Origin: Andeanibacterium sp035497315
Lineage (GTDB): Bacteria; Pseudomonadota; Alphaproteobacteria; Sphingomonadales; Sphingomonadaceae
Direction of reading: 5' to 3'
Assembly: GCA_035497315.1 (NCBI GenBank)
Contig: DATJDU010000012.1
Location: 1-45,824, forward strand
Length of the DNA stretch: 45,824 nt
The notes below the pieces were generated by a model. The model was not told the origin of the DNA. It saw only the letters and a program-made list of their open reading frames with translations, and made no database searches. Below, piece by piece: positions 9,092 to 17,119 of the stretch. A program made the position numbers and the translations under genes. Position 1 is the stretch's first letter. Every line of letters begins with the position of its first letter.

Positions 9092-10108
9092 ATGAAACGC
9101 AATCTGTGCAATTCGTGGACGGCTCTGCCTCTCGCGCTTGCCGCGCTGGCCATGGCCGGAGCGGCATGGGCGCAAGGCACGCCGCCGGAAAATCCGGTGG
9201 CGGCCGATCTCGCCGCGCAGGCGGCGGCGCAGTTCATGATCGACGGCGCGAAGCCTGACAGCACCGGCACGGGCCCCTATCGCCCGATCAAGCACCAACT
9301 TGCCGGCCTGCCGGGACAGACGGTCTATCAACCCGCCGATCTTTCCGCGCTGGGTAACCGGAAAATGCCGGTCTACATATTCGGTAACGGCGCCTGCACG
9401 GAAGATGCTGCGTCATCCCGTCAGCACCTGCTGGAGATTGCATCCCACGGCTATCTGGTGATCGCGCCGGGCGGCATATTCAGCGGGCCGGGCGTGGCGA
9501 TGAAGCCCGAGGACTGGGCCCTGCATCGCGACAAGACCAAATCAACCCAGCTCAGCGAGGCAATCGACTGGGCAATCGCTGAAAACGGCCGGGAAGGCAG
9601 CCCGTTCAAGGGTAGGATCGCTACGGACAAGGTGGCCGTCTCAGGCTATTCCTGCGGGGGCATCCAGGCGATCAAATTCGCTGGCGATCCGCGCGTTTCC
9701 ACTCTGGTCATCATGAACAGCGGCATCCTCGACCCCGATGTGCCTGCGCAGGGCGAGATGAAGGCTGACAAGAGCCTGCTTGACAAGGTGGACGTGCCGA
9801 TCCTCTACGTGCTCGGTGGGCCGACCGATATCGCCTATCCCAACGGGATGGACGACTATCGGCATCTGCCGCATGTTCCCGCCGCGGTGATCAATATCGA
9901 TGTCACTCACGAGGGCACATATAATGAACCCAATGGCGGGAAAGCGGCACAAGCCGTGCTCGCCTGGCTCGATTGGCAGTTACGAGGGGATGAACTCGCG
10001 GGCCGCTGGTTCGCAGGAGAGGATTGCACATTGTGCCGCGATTCCGAATGGACGATCGAACGCAAGAATCTGACGCTCGCCACCCAGCCGCCCCGGCGCG
10101 CGCAATGA
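9092..10108 (+). CDS. Secreted alpha/beta hydrolase (esterase/dienelactone-hydrolase-like)
   Basis: A 338-residue protein with a signal peptide (residues 1-27, ending GAAWA) and an alpha/beta-hydrolase core. The nucleophile elbow is GYSCGG at 185-190 with Ser187; the likely acid is the Asp of GGPTDIAYP and the likely base the His of THEGTYNE. An oxyanion-type FGNGACTED segment lies near residue 97. A C-terminal CTLC pair may form a disulfide. The start at 9092 has GAGGGAGAG upstream. The stop overlaps the start of the PQQ-dehydrogenase (ATGA), so the two are translationally coupled, a hydrolase/dehydrogenase pairing reminiscent of poly(vinyl alcohol) oxidation gene pairs, although the family identity is not shown. 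It probably cleaves an ester or ketone in the periplasm. Confidence 0.85.
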   Translation: MKRNLCNSWTALPLALAALAMAGAAWAQGTPPENPVAADLAAQAAAQFMIDGAKPDSTGTGPYRPIKHQLAGLPGQTVYQPADLSALGNRKMPVYIFGNGACTEDAASSRQHLLEIASHGYLVIAPGGIFSGPGVAMKPEDWALHRDKTKSTQLSEAIDWAIAENGREGSPFKGRIATDKVAVSGYSCGGIQAIKFAGDPRVSTLVIMNSGILDPDVPAQGEMKADKSLLDKVDVPILYVLGGPTDIAYPNGMDDYRHLPHVPAAVINIDVTHEGTYNEPNGGKAAQAVLAWLDWQLRGDELAGRWFAGEDCTLCRDSEWTIERKNLTLATQPPRRAQ

Positions 10109-12240
10109 AGGCCTCTGCCAGGATGTTCGGCCTGTTCCCCCGAATGGGGTTGCTGCTCGGCTGCGCTGCCGCGCTGTCTTTCCAGACGGCCTCTGTCAGC
10201 GCGGGTCCGGTCGATGGCAAAAGGCTGCGCAATGCCGACGCCGAAGCCAATGTCGGCGACTGGATGAGCTATAGCCGCACCTGGGACGAGCAGCGCTTCT
10301 CTCCGCTCAAGCAGATCAATGACGGCAATGTGCAGCGCCTCGGCCTTGCCTGGTATGACGATCTGGAAACCTATCGCGGCGTGCAGGCCAGCCCGCTGGT
10401 GGTGGACGGGGTGCTTTATAACGAGAGCATATATAACGTCGTCACTGCCTATGACGGCAAGACCGGGCGCAAGCTGTGGACCTTTGATCCCAAGGTCGGC
10501 CCTGAATGGGCCCGGCTGGCCTGTTGCGGCCCTTCGGCGCGCGGGATCGCGGCGTGGAACGGCAAGATCTATATCGCGGCGCTGGATGGCCGCCTGATCG
10601 CCATCGATGCCAAGGACGGGCGTGAAATCTGGACCAGCCAGACCTTCCCCGAAGGGCAGGAATATTCCATCACCGGTGCGCCGCGTGTCTATGACGGCAA
10701 GGTTGTGATCGGCAATGGCGGCGCGGATTACGGATCGCGCGGTTTCGTCACCGCATGGGACGCGGAAACGGGCAAGAAGCTCTGGAAATTCTACATCGTC
10801 CCCACCGATCCGGCCAAGGGCCCGGATGGGGAAGCTTCAGACAGCGCGATGAAGATCGCCCAGCCGACCTGGTTCGGCAAGTTCTGGGAAGCGGGGGCAG
10901 GCGGTAATGCCTGGGACGCTTTCGCTTACGATCCCGAGCTGGACACGGTCTATATCGGCACCGGCAATGGCGCGCCGCATATGTGGCACTTCCGCAGCGA
11001 GGGGAAGGGCGACAATCTGTTCCTCTGCTCCATGGTGGCGGTGAGCGCGACCACGGGCGAGTACAAGTGGCACTATCAAATGGTGCCCGAAGAGGACTGG
11101 GATTACACCTGCACCCAGCCCATCGTGCTGGCGGACATGAAGATCAAAGGCAAGCAGCGCAAAGTGGCGATGCAGGCGCCCAAGAACGGCTTTTTCTATG
11201 TGATCGACCGCAAGACGGGCGAGCTGATTTCCGGCAAGTCCTATGTCTCGGTCAATACATGGGCCAGCCATATCGACATGAAGACCGGCCGCCCGGTACT
11301 GCAACCCGGCGCGCATAATACCACCACGCCCCATCTGATGAGCCCGAGCTGGATGGCCGGGCATACGTGGCATCCGATGAGCTACAGCCCGCTGACCGGC
11401 CTGATGTATTTCTCTGCGCAGGAACAGGGTTCCGTCTATGCGCGGGCGGAGGATGGCGCATATCGCTATATCAAGGGCCGCAGCAATTCTGGCCAGGCTT
11501 ATGGCAATGAGCAGGAATTGCGGGCCAAGCTGCAGGCCGAAGCGGTGGCCAATGAGAAGGGCTATCTGCTGGCCTGGGACCCGAAGACCCAGACCGAGAA
11601 ATGGCGCGTCGATTACGGCATGCCCGGCTCGGGCGGTGTCCTTTCCACGGCGGGCAATCTGCTGGTGCAGGGCACGATCAACAAGACGCTGGCGATCTAT
11701 CGCGCGGACAATGGCAAGAAGCTGTGGGAGATGAATATCGACCAGGCGCCGGTGGCCGGGCCGATCACCTATATGATCGATGGCGAGCAATATATCGCCA
11801 TCAATGCCGGCTGGGGCGGCTCGCCCGTCTATAATCTCAACAAGAACGGCCCGTTCCGCACAGCCACGGCCAAGCTGCTGGTGTTCAAGCTGGATGCCAA
11901 GGGTGTGACACTGCCGCCGATGCCGCCGCCATCGCAAGTCCCTGCGCCGCCCCGGCTTACCGCGACGGAAGCGCAAGTGACGCGTGGGCGCGAGCTTTAT
12001 GCCCAGACCTGCGTTCGCTGTCATGGCGAGGACGCAATCGGCGGGGTGAAGGACCTGCGCTGGATGGACAAGGAAGCGCATGACCTCTTCAGCGATATCG
12101 TGCTGAAAGGCATCTATCGCGAGAAGGGCATGGCCAGCTTCGCCGATGTGCTGAACGAAGAGGATGTGCAGGCGATCCACAGCTATCTCATCGCCCGGGC
12201 GAATGAGGATTATCAGGACGCCAGCGCAGGCAAGAAATAA
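10105..12240 (+). CDS. PQQ-dependent dehydrogenase with C-terminal cytochrome c domain
   Basis: A 711-residue periplasmic quinohaemoprotein dehydrogenase. Signal peptide about residues 1-33; the eight-bladed propeller includes LACCGPSARG with the vicinal Cys pair, GKGDNLFLCS and EDWDYTCTQP with the catalytic Asp (DYT, so calcium-type), and the GTGNGAPH metal-site Asn. As in the dehydrogenase at the left end, Asp replaces the usual Glu ligand (GNGGADYGSRG). The C-terminal haem domain has CVRCHG and GMASF, whose Met is the probable axial ligand. Length and domain order fit type II quinohaemoprotein alcohol dehydrogenases. The start overlaps the hydrolase stop by 4 bp. It closely resembles the 1-2004 protein in its motifs, so the two probably act on related alcohols. 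Confidence 0.95.
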   Translation: MKASARMFGLFPRMGLLLGCAAALSFQTASVSAGPVDGKRLRNADAEANVGDWMSYSRTWDEQRFSPLKQINDGNVQRLGLAWYDDLETYRGVQASPLVVDGVLYNESIYNVVTAYDGKTGRKLWTFDPKVGPEWARLACCGPSARGIAAWNGKIYIAALDGRLIAIDAKDGREIWTSQTFPEGQEYSITGAPRVYDGKVVIGNGGADYGSRGFVTAWDAETGKKLWKFYIVPTDPAKGPDGEASDSAMKIAQPTWFGKFWEAGAGGNAWDAFAYDPELDTVYIGTGNGAPHMWHFRSEGKGDNLFLCSMVAVSATTGEYKWHYQMVPEEDWDYTCTQPIVLADMKIKGKQRKVAMQAPKNGFFYVIDRKTGELISGKSYVSVNTWASHIDMKTGRPVLQPGAHNTTTPHLMSPSWMAGHTWHPMSYSPLTGLMYFSAQEQGSVYARAEDGAYRYIKGRSNSGQAYGNEQELRAKLQAEAVANEKGYLLAWDPKTQTEKWRVDYGMPGSGGVLSTAGNLLVQGTINKTLAIYRADNGKKLWEMNIDQAPVAGPITYMIDGEQYIAINAGWGGSPVYNLNKNGPFRTATAKLLVFKLDAKGVTLPPMPPPSQVPAPPRLTATEAQVTRGRELYAQTCVRCHGEDAIGGVKDLRWMDKEAHDLFSDIVLKGIYREKGMASFADVLNEEDVQAIHSYLIARANEDYQDASAGKK

Positions 12241-12258
12241 TAATCAGGGGAATTGAGG

Positions 12259-14040
12259 ATGCGTTTTCATCGGACCATGCTGGCGGCATTAGCCGCATCG
12301 GCCGCCCTTTTGCCCGCAGCGCCCGCACTGGCGCAGGCAGCGGGCGAGGAAAGCGCGGTGCCCGACCGTTCCTGCGAGCGGGATTGCCTGATCGGCCTGT
12401 TGCGCGACCATATGGCGGCGCTGGCGGCCAAGGACCCGTCGAAGGCGCCTTTCGCGGCGAATGTCGTGTTCACCGAGAATAATGTGCCCATCAAGGTCGG
12501 GCAGGGCCTGTGGAAGACGGTGACGGCAGTCGATCAGGTCGGGTTGGAACTGGCGGACAAGGTCACCGGCAATGCCGCATGGTTCGGTTCCGTGAAGGAA
12601 AACGGCGCGCCTGCGATCTATGCCGTGCGCATCCATGTGAAGGACGGCAAGATCGACGAGGTGGAAAGCGTCGTCCACCGCAAGACCGCGCTTCCCGCGC
12701 CTTTTGGCGACGTGAGCAAGATGGTTCACGATCCCGAATTCAGTGAAATCCTGCCGCCGGAACAGCGCCGTTCGCGTGAACGTATGCTGGCTATTGCCGA
12801 TTCCTATTTCGATACGGTGGAAGTGAATGACGGGCAGGTCTTCGCACCTTTCTCCGACGATTGCGGCCGGCTGGAAAACGGCATTTCCACCACCGCGCCT
12901 ACTCCGGGCAGCACCGGCGGTAATGCTGCCGCGCTGGTTTCCGGTTGTCGTGCGCAATTCGAACTCGGCATTTACCGGATCAACAAACGCGTCCGCCGCG
13001 ATTTCTTCATCGTGGACGAGGAACGCGGCGTAGTGGTCGGTCGCGGTTTCTTCGATCACGCAAATGAGTGGGACCGCTATCTGCTGACCAATGGGCGCGA
13101 AATGAAGACTGCGCTCAAATGGCCGAACACTATCACTCTGCTGGAGGCGTTCCGCATCAAGAACGCTGAAATCCAGCGGATCGAGGCGGTGTTTACCTAC
13201 GTTCCCTATTTCAAGAACAACCCATTCTGGCGGCCGGATTCCAAGGTGCCGACTTACACGCCGAAGCCTGCGGAATGCGACGATGCCTGCGTCGATCAGA
13301 CGACGCGGCAGGTCGTGGCCAGCTTCGCGGGCGATAAGTGGCACGATGTGAACTGGGCGTCCAAGGTGGGTTATGCCGAGAACAGCGTGGGCATTCGCGT
13401 GGGCGAGGGGATCTGGGCCGGGGTGAGCATGGTCGATGCCAATCCGCTCGTCATCGCCGATGCCAGGGCAGGCAAGGGCGTGTGGATCGGCCGGATCGAG
13501 GAGCATGGCCAGCCCGCTTGGGGGGCGTTCACCGTTGCCTATGATGGCAAGAAGGCCGGTTCCATCGATGTGCTGATCCGCCGTAAGGAATATGGCCCGC
13601 CCTATGCCGAACCCAATGGCGGCCCCGACTTCCCGGAACTCGCTCCGGGGGAGCGGACTACTGCCAAGGCGATGCGCGCCGCGACGGAAAGCTTCTACAA
13701 GGCGATGAACACGAAGGGGGCGAAGGCTCCTGCCGGTATCTCGGCCGAATGCCGCTGGGCGGTGAACGGGCAGGATGTGGGCGATTGCGCCTCGCCCTTC
13801 GGCGGCCCGGTGCTGAGCAGCCTGGAGCAGGTGCGCGACCGCGAAGTGCTGGCTGTGGACGAAAAGCGCGGGCTGATCGTGTATCGTACTTTCGAGGATT
13901 TCCCGGCTGTCGGCGGGGCTGCGGGCACTTATCCGCACAGCTTCCAGGTGGTCGAGCTGTTCCGCTTCAAAGGCGGCCAGATCGAACGGGTGGAGGCATT
14001 CAATTCCGAGCTTCCCTATGGGATGAAACCGCACCAATAG
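12259..14040 (+). CDS. Secreted protein with an internal duplication (DUF8021/NTF2-like halves)
   Basis: A 593-residue secreted protein (signal peptide ending PALAQ, about residue 26) made of two homologous halves. Half one starts with CERDCLIGLLRDHMAAL and contains FTENNVPIKVGQGLWKTV; half two starts with CDDACVDQTTRQVVASF and contains YAENSVGIRVGEGIWAGV. Each half also has a second module with the shared pattern VDEERGVVVGR / VDEKRGLIVYR. The Cys-rich start plus TENxxxxxxGxGLW resembles DUF8021, a domain I recall mostly from fungal proteins and related to the NTF2 fold. ATG at 12259 follows AGGGGAATTGAGG. It sits 18 bp after the PQQ-dehydrogenase, so it probably works on the same substrate. 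No enzyme activity can be assigned. Confidence 0.8.
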   Translation: MRFHRTMLAALAASAALLPAAPALAQAAGEESAVPDRSCERDCLIGLLRDHMAALAAKDPSKAPFAANVVFTENNVPIKVGQGLWKTVTAVDQVGLELADKVTGNAAWFGSVKENGAPAIYAVRIHVKDGKIDEVESVVHRKTALPAPFGDVSKMVHDPEFSEILPPEQRRSRERMLAIADSYFDTVEVNDGQVFAPFSDDCGRLENGISTTAPTPGSTGGNAAALVSGCRAQFELGIYRINKRVRRDFFIVDEERGVVVGRGFFDHANEWDRYLLTNGREMKTALKWPNTITLLEAFRIKNAEIQRIEAVFTYVPYFKNNPFWRPDSKVPTYTPKPAECDDACVDQTTRQVVASFAGDKWHDVNWASKVGYAENSVGIRVGEGIWAGVSMVDANPLVIADARAGKGVWIGRIEEHGQPAWGAFTVAYDGKKAGSIDVLIRRKEYGPPYAEPNGGPDFPELAPGERTTAKAMRAATESFYKAMNTKGAKAPAGISAECRWAVNGQDVGDCASPFGGPVLSSLEQVRDREVLAVDEKRGLIVYRTFEDFPAVGGAAGTYPHSFQVVELFRFKGGQIERVEAFNSELPYGMKPHQ

Positions 14041-14046
14041 GGCGGC

Positions 14047-14634
14047 ATGGAAGGACTGATCCCCTATCTCACCCTGTTCGGGATCGTCTTCGGGGTGAAC
14101 CTCATGCCGGCCTTCGGGCCGCCAACATGGTCGATCATCGTCCTCTACGGGCTCAATTCGGACCTGCCGGTGCCCGCGATTATCCTGGTGGGCGCGCTGG
14201 CGGCGGCATCGGGCCGTCTATTGCTGGCTTATGGTTTCCGCCTGCTTGGCACGCGCGTTTCGGAAAAGACCCGCGCGAACCTTGCCGCGGCGCGGGCAGC
14301 GTTTGAGCGCAATCGCAAGGGCGGCATCGCGGCGCTGGGGTTGTTTGCATTGTCGCCAGTGCCTTCGGCGCAATTGTTTGAGGCAGCGGGGCTTACGGGT
14401 GTGCGGCTGCTGGGATTCACCGCCGCCTTCTTCGCCGGGCGGATCGTGTCCTATTCGATCTATGCCTTCGGCGCGAAGGAAGTGAAGCAGACATCGCTGG
14501 GCGAAGTCCTGGCAGGCGGTATTTCGAGCCCGCTGGGCATCGCGTTGCAACTGGCGATGATCGCCGCGCTGGTGGCGCTGGCACGGATCGACTGGGCGCG
14601 CTTGCTCCCGCGCGGAAAGCGAAGCGAACCCTAG
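14047..14634 (+). CDS. Small integral membrane protein (possibly DedA/VTT-like)
   Basis: A 195-residue hydrophobic protein with about four to five membrane segments (roughly residues 5-25, 33-60, 95-115, 122-142 and 165-180). A short charged loop, EKTRANLAAARAAFERNRKG, separates the second and third. The segment FALSPVPSAQLFEAAGL followed by a Gly/Arg helix is reminiscent of DedA/VTT-domain proteins, but the match is by eye only. It starts 6 bp after the duplicated protein, so it is probably the last gene of the TonB receptor operon. Its stop codon shares the CTAG tetranucleotide with the stop of the convergent L,D-transpeptidase gene. Confidence 0.75.
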   Translation: MEGLIPYLTLFGIVFGVNLMPAFGPPTWSIIVLYGLNSDLPVPAIILVGALAAASGRLLLAYGFRLLGTRVSEKTRANLAAARAAFERNRKGGIAALGLFALSPVPSAQLFEAAGLTGVRLLGFTAAFFAGRIVSYSIYAFGAKEVKQTSLGEVLAGGISSPLGIALQLAMIAALVALARIDWARLLPRGKRSEP

Positions 14635-15230
14635 TTCGCGGCGAAAATCAGGGCCCCTGAGCCCAGCCGGTCCATCGCCTCGTTCACTAAGCGGGGTTCC
14701 AGCGCGAAGCAGCCCTGGCTCCGGCCGATGCGGCCCTGTGCGTCGATCAGCGAGGGAGAGACATAATTCGCCCCGTGGATCACGATCGCACGTTGCAGGG
14801 CCAGGTTGTTTTGCGGATCTAGCCCGATCAGGCGGCGGGACTTGCCGTGCTTGCCGTAATAGGTATCCCCCGTGCGGTAGCTGCCTTCGGAAGACGCGTT
14901 GGAGCCGGGGCGGTTCGAGAAACGTGTGGCCCAGCCGCTATTCGCCGGGTCCGATCCTCTGCCATGGGCGACGAGATAGGATGCCACCACGCGGCCATTG
15001 CCCAGATCGACGATCTGGAACCGTTGTTCGCGCGAATGGTGCGAGAAATCGACGAGGCCGATCACGTCGCGGCGAAGAATGGAATTGTGATGTTGGTCAA
15101 GTGCAGCCATGGCACGAGGAAGCAGATCAGGCCTGACGGAATTCTTCACTGCGGCAAATGCACGCGGCGAGGCCAGTCCTGCGGCTCCGGCAATGGCGGC
15201 ACCAATAAAATGGCGCCGGTTGAAATTCAT
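14631..15230 (-). CDS. L,D-transpeptidase-like murein enzyme with Tat-type signal
   Basis: A 199-residue exported protein of the YkuD_2-type L,D-transpeptidase catalytic family. The N-terminus NFNRRHFIGAAIAGAAG carries a twin-arginine-like signal followed by a hydrophobic stretch and SPRAFA. The catalytic region has IVIHGANYVSPS and GRSQGCFAL, giving the His and the Cys nucleophile of the HG...S(x)GC pattern. Family members form or cleave direct peptide cross-links in peptidoglycan. It is monocistronic, divergent from a second L,D-transpeptidase gene with a 77-bp intergenic region, so both may be controlled together. Confidence 0.88.
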   Translation of the reverse strand: MNFNRRHFIGAAIAGAAGLASPRAFAAVKNSVRPDLLPRAMAALDQHHNSILRRDVIGLVDFSHHSREQRFQIVDLGNGRVVASYLVAHGRGSDPANSGWATRFSNRPGSNASSEGSYRTGDTYYGKHGKSRRLIGLDPQNNLALQRAIVIHGANYVSPSLIDAQGRIGRSQGCFALEPRLVNEAMDRLGSGALIFAAN

Positions 15231-15256
15231 GGTGCGATCCCGAATATGCGTTTTCT

Positions 15257-15273
15257 CTCATATAATCTATGAG
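15257..15273. promoter_or_regulatory. Palindrome containing TATAAT between divergent L,D-transpeptidase genes
   Basis: CTCATA and TATGAG form a perfect 6-bp inverted repeat with a 5-base spacer, and TATAAT (15261-15266) lies inside it. The site sits in the 77-bp region between two divergent starts, 35 bp before the rightward ATG at 15308. It could be a -10 box masked by a regulator, but no -35 box is clear. Confidence 0.3.
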
Positions 15274-15307
15274 TGAGGCCACGCAACGCGGGAGAATAGG
15301 AGTGTCG

Positions 15308-16450
15308 ATGAAGCGAGCCATACTTGCGATGATTGCGTTGACTTTGTTCGGAATGGCGGTTCCGGCTCCGGCAGCTGCGCAATTCGCTGGCTGGACGCCT
15401 GCTAATCTCTTGGTGCTCAAACGCTGGGCGGCGATGGCGCCGATGGATGCGCTGCCGCAGCCGTCCACCGCCGCGCTCGAAAAGGCGCAGGCGGGGGGTG
15501 ATAGTGCCGCTATCGCCAAGGCGGCGGACGATGTGGCGCTCAGGCTCGCCCGGATGCACCTGCTGGGCTGCGCCACTGCGGCGGAGCGCAAGGGCTGGAA
15601 TATCGAGGATACGGACAAGTCGATCGATCTGCCCGGCTTGCTGCAATCTTCGCTGCAGGCGGGCACGCTTGATGCCTTCTATGCCAGCCTGCGCCCGCGC
15701 GATCCGGAATATGCCGCGCTGCAGACGGCCTTTGGCAAGGCGACGGATGAGGCAACGCGCAGCGCTATCGGACGCAATATGGAGCGCTGGCGGTGGATGC
15801 CGCGTTCGCTGGGGGACGATCATGTGCTGGTCAACGCAGCCGCCTTCGAGGCGGGGCTTTGGCGCGGCGGGAACAAGGTGGGCACATGGAAAGTGATCGT
15901 CGGCAAGACGAAGACGCCCACTCCCGTATTCAACACCACCATCACTGGCGTGAACCTCAACCCCTGGTGGGAAATCCCCGCCAGCATCGTGCGCGAAAGC
16001 GTTGGAGCGCTGGTGCGCCGCAGCCCCTCTACCGCCCGCGCGCGGGGTTATGTGTGGGAAGGGGGGCGCTATCGCCAGAAGCCCGGGCCGAACAATGCGC
16101 TGGGCCAGATGAAGCTGGTGATGCCCAATCGCTACAGCGTCTATATGCACGATACGCCCAATAAGGACCTGTTCGAGCGCGAAGTGCGCGCCTTCAGCCA
16201 TGGCTGTATCCGTACGGGCGACGCCATCGGTTATGCTGCGACCTTGCTGGAAGGCGTGAAGACGCGGCCCGAGGTGGATGCGATTGTGGCTTCCGGCCAG
16301 TCGACGATAATCGATCTGGCCCACCCGGTGCCAATCTACATTGCCTATTTCACTGCGGTGAGCGACGGGCAGGGCGGAGTGAAACTGCTGAATGACGTCT
16401 ATGGCCGGGACAAGCGCTTCACACCGTCGCAAAGTGGGTGCGGCGGCTAG
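15308..16450 (+). CDS. L,D-transpeptidase (YcbB-like)
   Basis: A 380-residue secreted L,D-transpeptidase. The signal peptide ends near PAPAAAQ (residue 24). After an N-terminal helical scaffold region comes the YkuD domain: NMERWRWMP (about 165), VNAAAFEAGLWRGG, and the catalytic block VYMHDTPNKDLF ... FSHGCIRTGD with the His and Cys. The NMERWRWMPR and HDTPNK patterns are typical of YcbB-type enzymes, which form 3-3 peptidoglycan cross-links. It is somewhat shorter than E. coli YcbB and I see no separate peptidoglycan-binding domain. The start at 15308 is placed by AGGAG five bases upstream. The C-terminus LTPSQSGCGG-like tail ends in CGG. Confidence 0.92.
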   Translation: MKRAILAMIALTLFGMAVPAPAAAQFAGWTPANLLVLKRWAAMAPMDALPQPSTAALEKAQAGGDSAAIAKAADDVALRLARMHLLGCATAAERKGWNIEDTDKSIDLPGLLQSSLQAGTLDAFYASLRPRDPEYAALQTAFGKATDEATRSAIGRNMERWRWMPRSLGDDHVLVNAAAFEAGLWRGGNKVGTWKVIVGKTKTPTPVFNTTITGVNLNPWWEIPASIVRESVGALVRRSPSTARARGYVWEGGRYRQKPGPNNALGQMKLVMPNRYSVYMHDTPNKDLFEREVRAFSHGCIRTGDAIGYAATLLEGVKTRPEVDAIVASGQSTIIDLAHPVPIYIAYFTAVSDGQGGVKLLNDVYGRDKRFTPSQSGCGG

Positions 16451-16553
16451 CATTGCAGGATTGTTACGGATTTTTGCGGGGGCTGCTCCCGGCTTTCCTC
16501 CGTCGCGGGTTGAACCTATATGCAGCCGCTTGCAGTAATCGCAGCGGTGGCAT

Positions 16554-17081
16554 TTGTCGGTAAACAGTTCCCTTTCCGGGCTCGAGGCGGCATTCCTCGA
16601 AAACCGCGAGCGCCTTTTGCGCTTTCTCCATGCGCGCGGCGCAGGCGACGCGGCCGAGGATATCCTGCATGAGGTGTGGCTGAAGATCAGTGCGGCACAG
16701 ACAGGGCCTGTTTCCTCACCCCTGTCCTATCTCTTTCGTGCAGCGGATCTGTCGATGATCGATCGTTATCGTTCCACTCGTCAGGCCCGTAAGCGTGAGA
16801 AGGACTGGACCGAACTGAACGGCGGAGCTTTCCCGGGCGTATCCGATATGCCTTCTCCCGATCGTGCGATCATTGCACGCCAGCATGCGCAGATGGTGGC
16901 GGATACGCTGGCCTCGCTCGGCGAACGACGGTCTGCCGTGTTCCGCCGTCACCGGGTTGACGGAATTCCCCAACGCCAGGTTGCCGAGGAGTTCGGCGTA
17001 AGTCTGAGCACTATCGAAAACGACCTGCGGGCGGCCTATAGGGCGCTGGCGAGTTTGAGGGAAAAAATGAATGAGGTTTGA
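16554..17081 (+). CDS. ECF (FecI-like) RNA polymerase sigma factor
   Basis: A 175-residue ECF sigma factor. Region 2 is visible as LENRERLLRFLHARGAGDAA followed by EDILHEVWLKI; region 4 as GIPQRQVAEEFGVSLSTIEN followed by DLRAAYRAL, the promoter -35-reading HTH. No ATG is available ahead of region 2; I take the TTG at 16554, preceded by GCGGTGG. It is followed after 38 bp by a FecR-type gene and then an STN-domain receptor, the standard order of a cell-surface signalling cassette. In such systems ligand binding by the receptor releases the sigma factor to transcribe the receptor gene. Confidence 0.9.
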   Translation: MSVNSSLSGLEAAFLENRERLLRFLHARGAGDAAEDILHEVWLKISAAQTGPVSSPLSYLFRAADLSMIDRYRSTRQARKREKDWTELNGGAFPGVSDMPSPDRAIIARQHAQMVADTLASLGERRSAVFRRHRVDGIPQRQVAEEFGVSLSTIENDLRAAYRALASLREKMNEV

Positions 17082-17119
17082 ACGCGTCGCCTACGTCTTA
17101 GCTACAGGAGGCTTGGACC

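Noticed and set aside
7780..9270. Long minus-strand frame opposite the TonB receptor
   Set aside because: Shadow of the receptor gene and the following hydrolase; no ribosome-binding site or domain.
12289..14037. Long minus-strand frame opposite the duplicated secreted protein
   Set aside because: Antisense to a gene with signal peptide and internal repeats; its translation is His/Arg-rich and domain-free.
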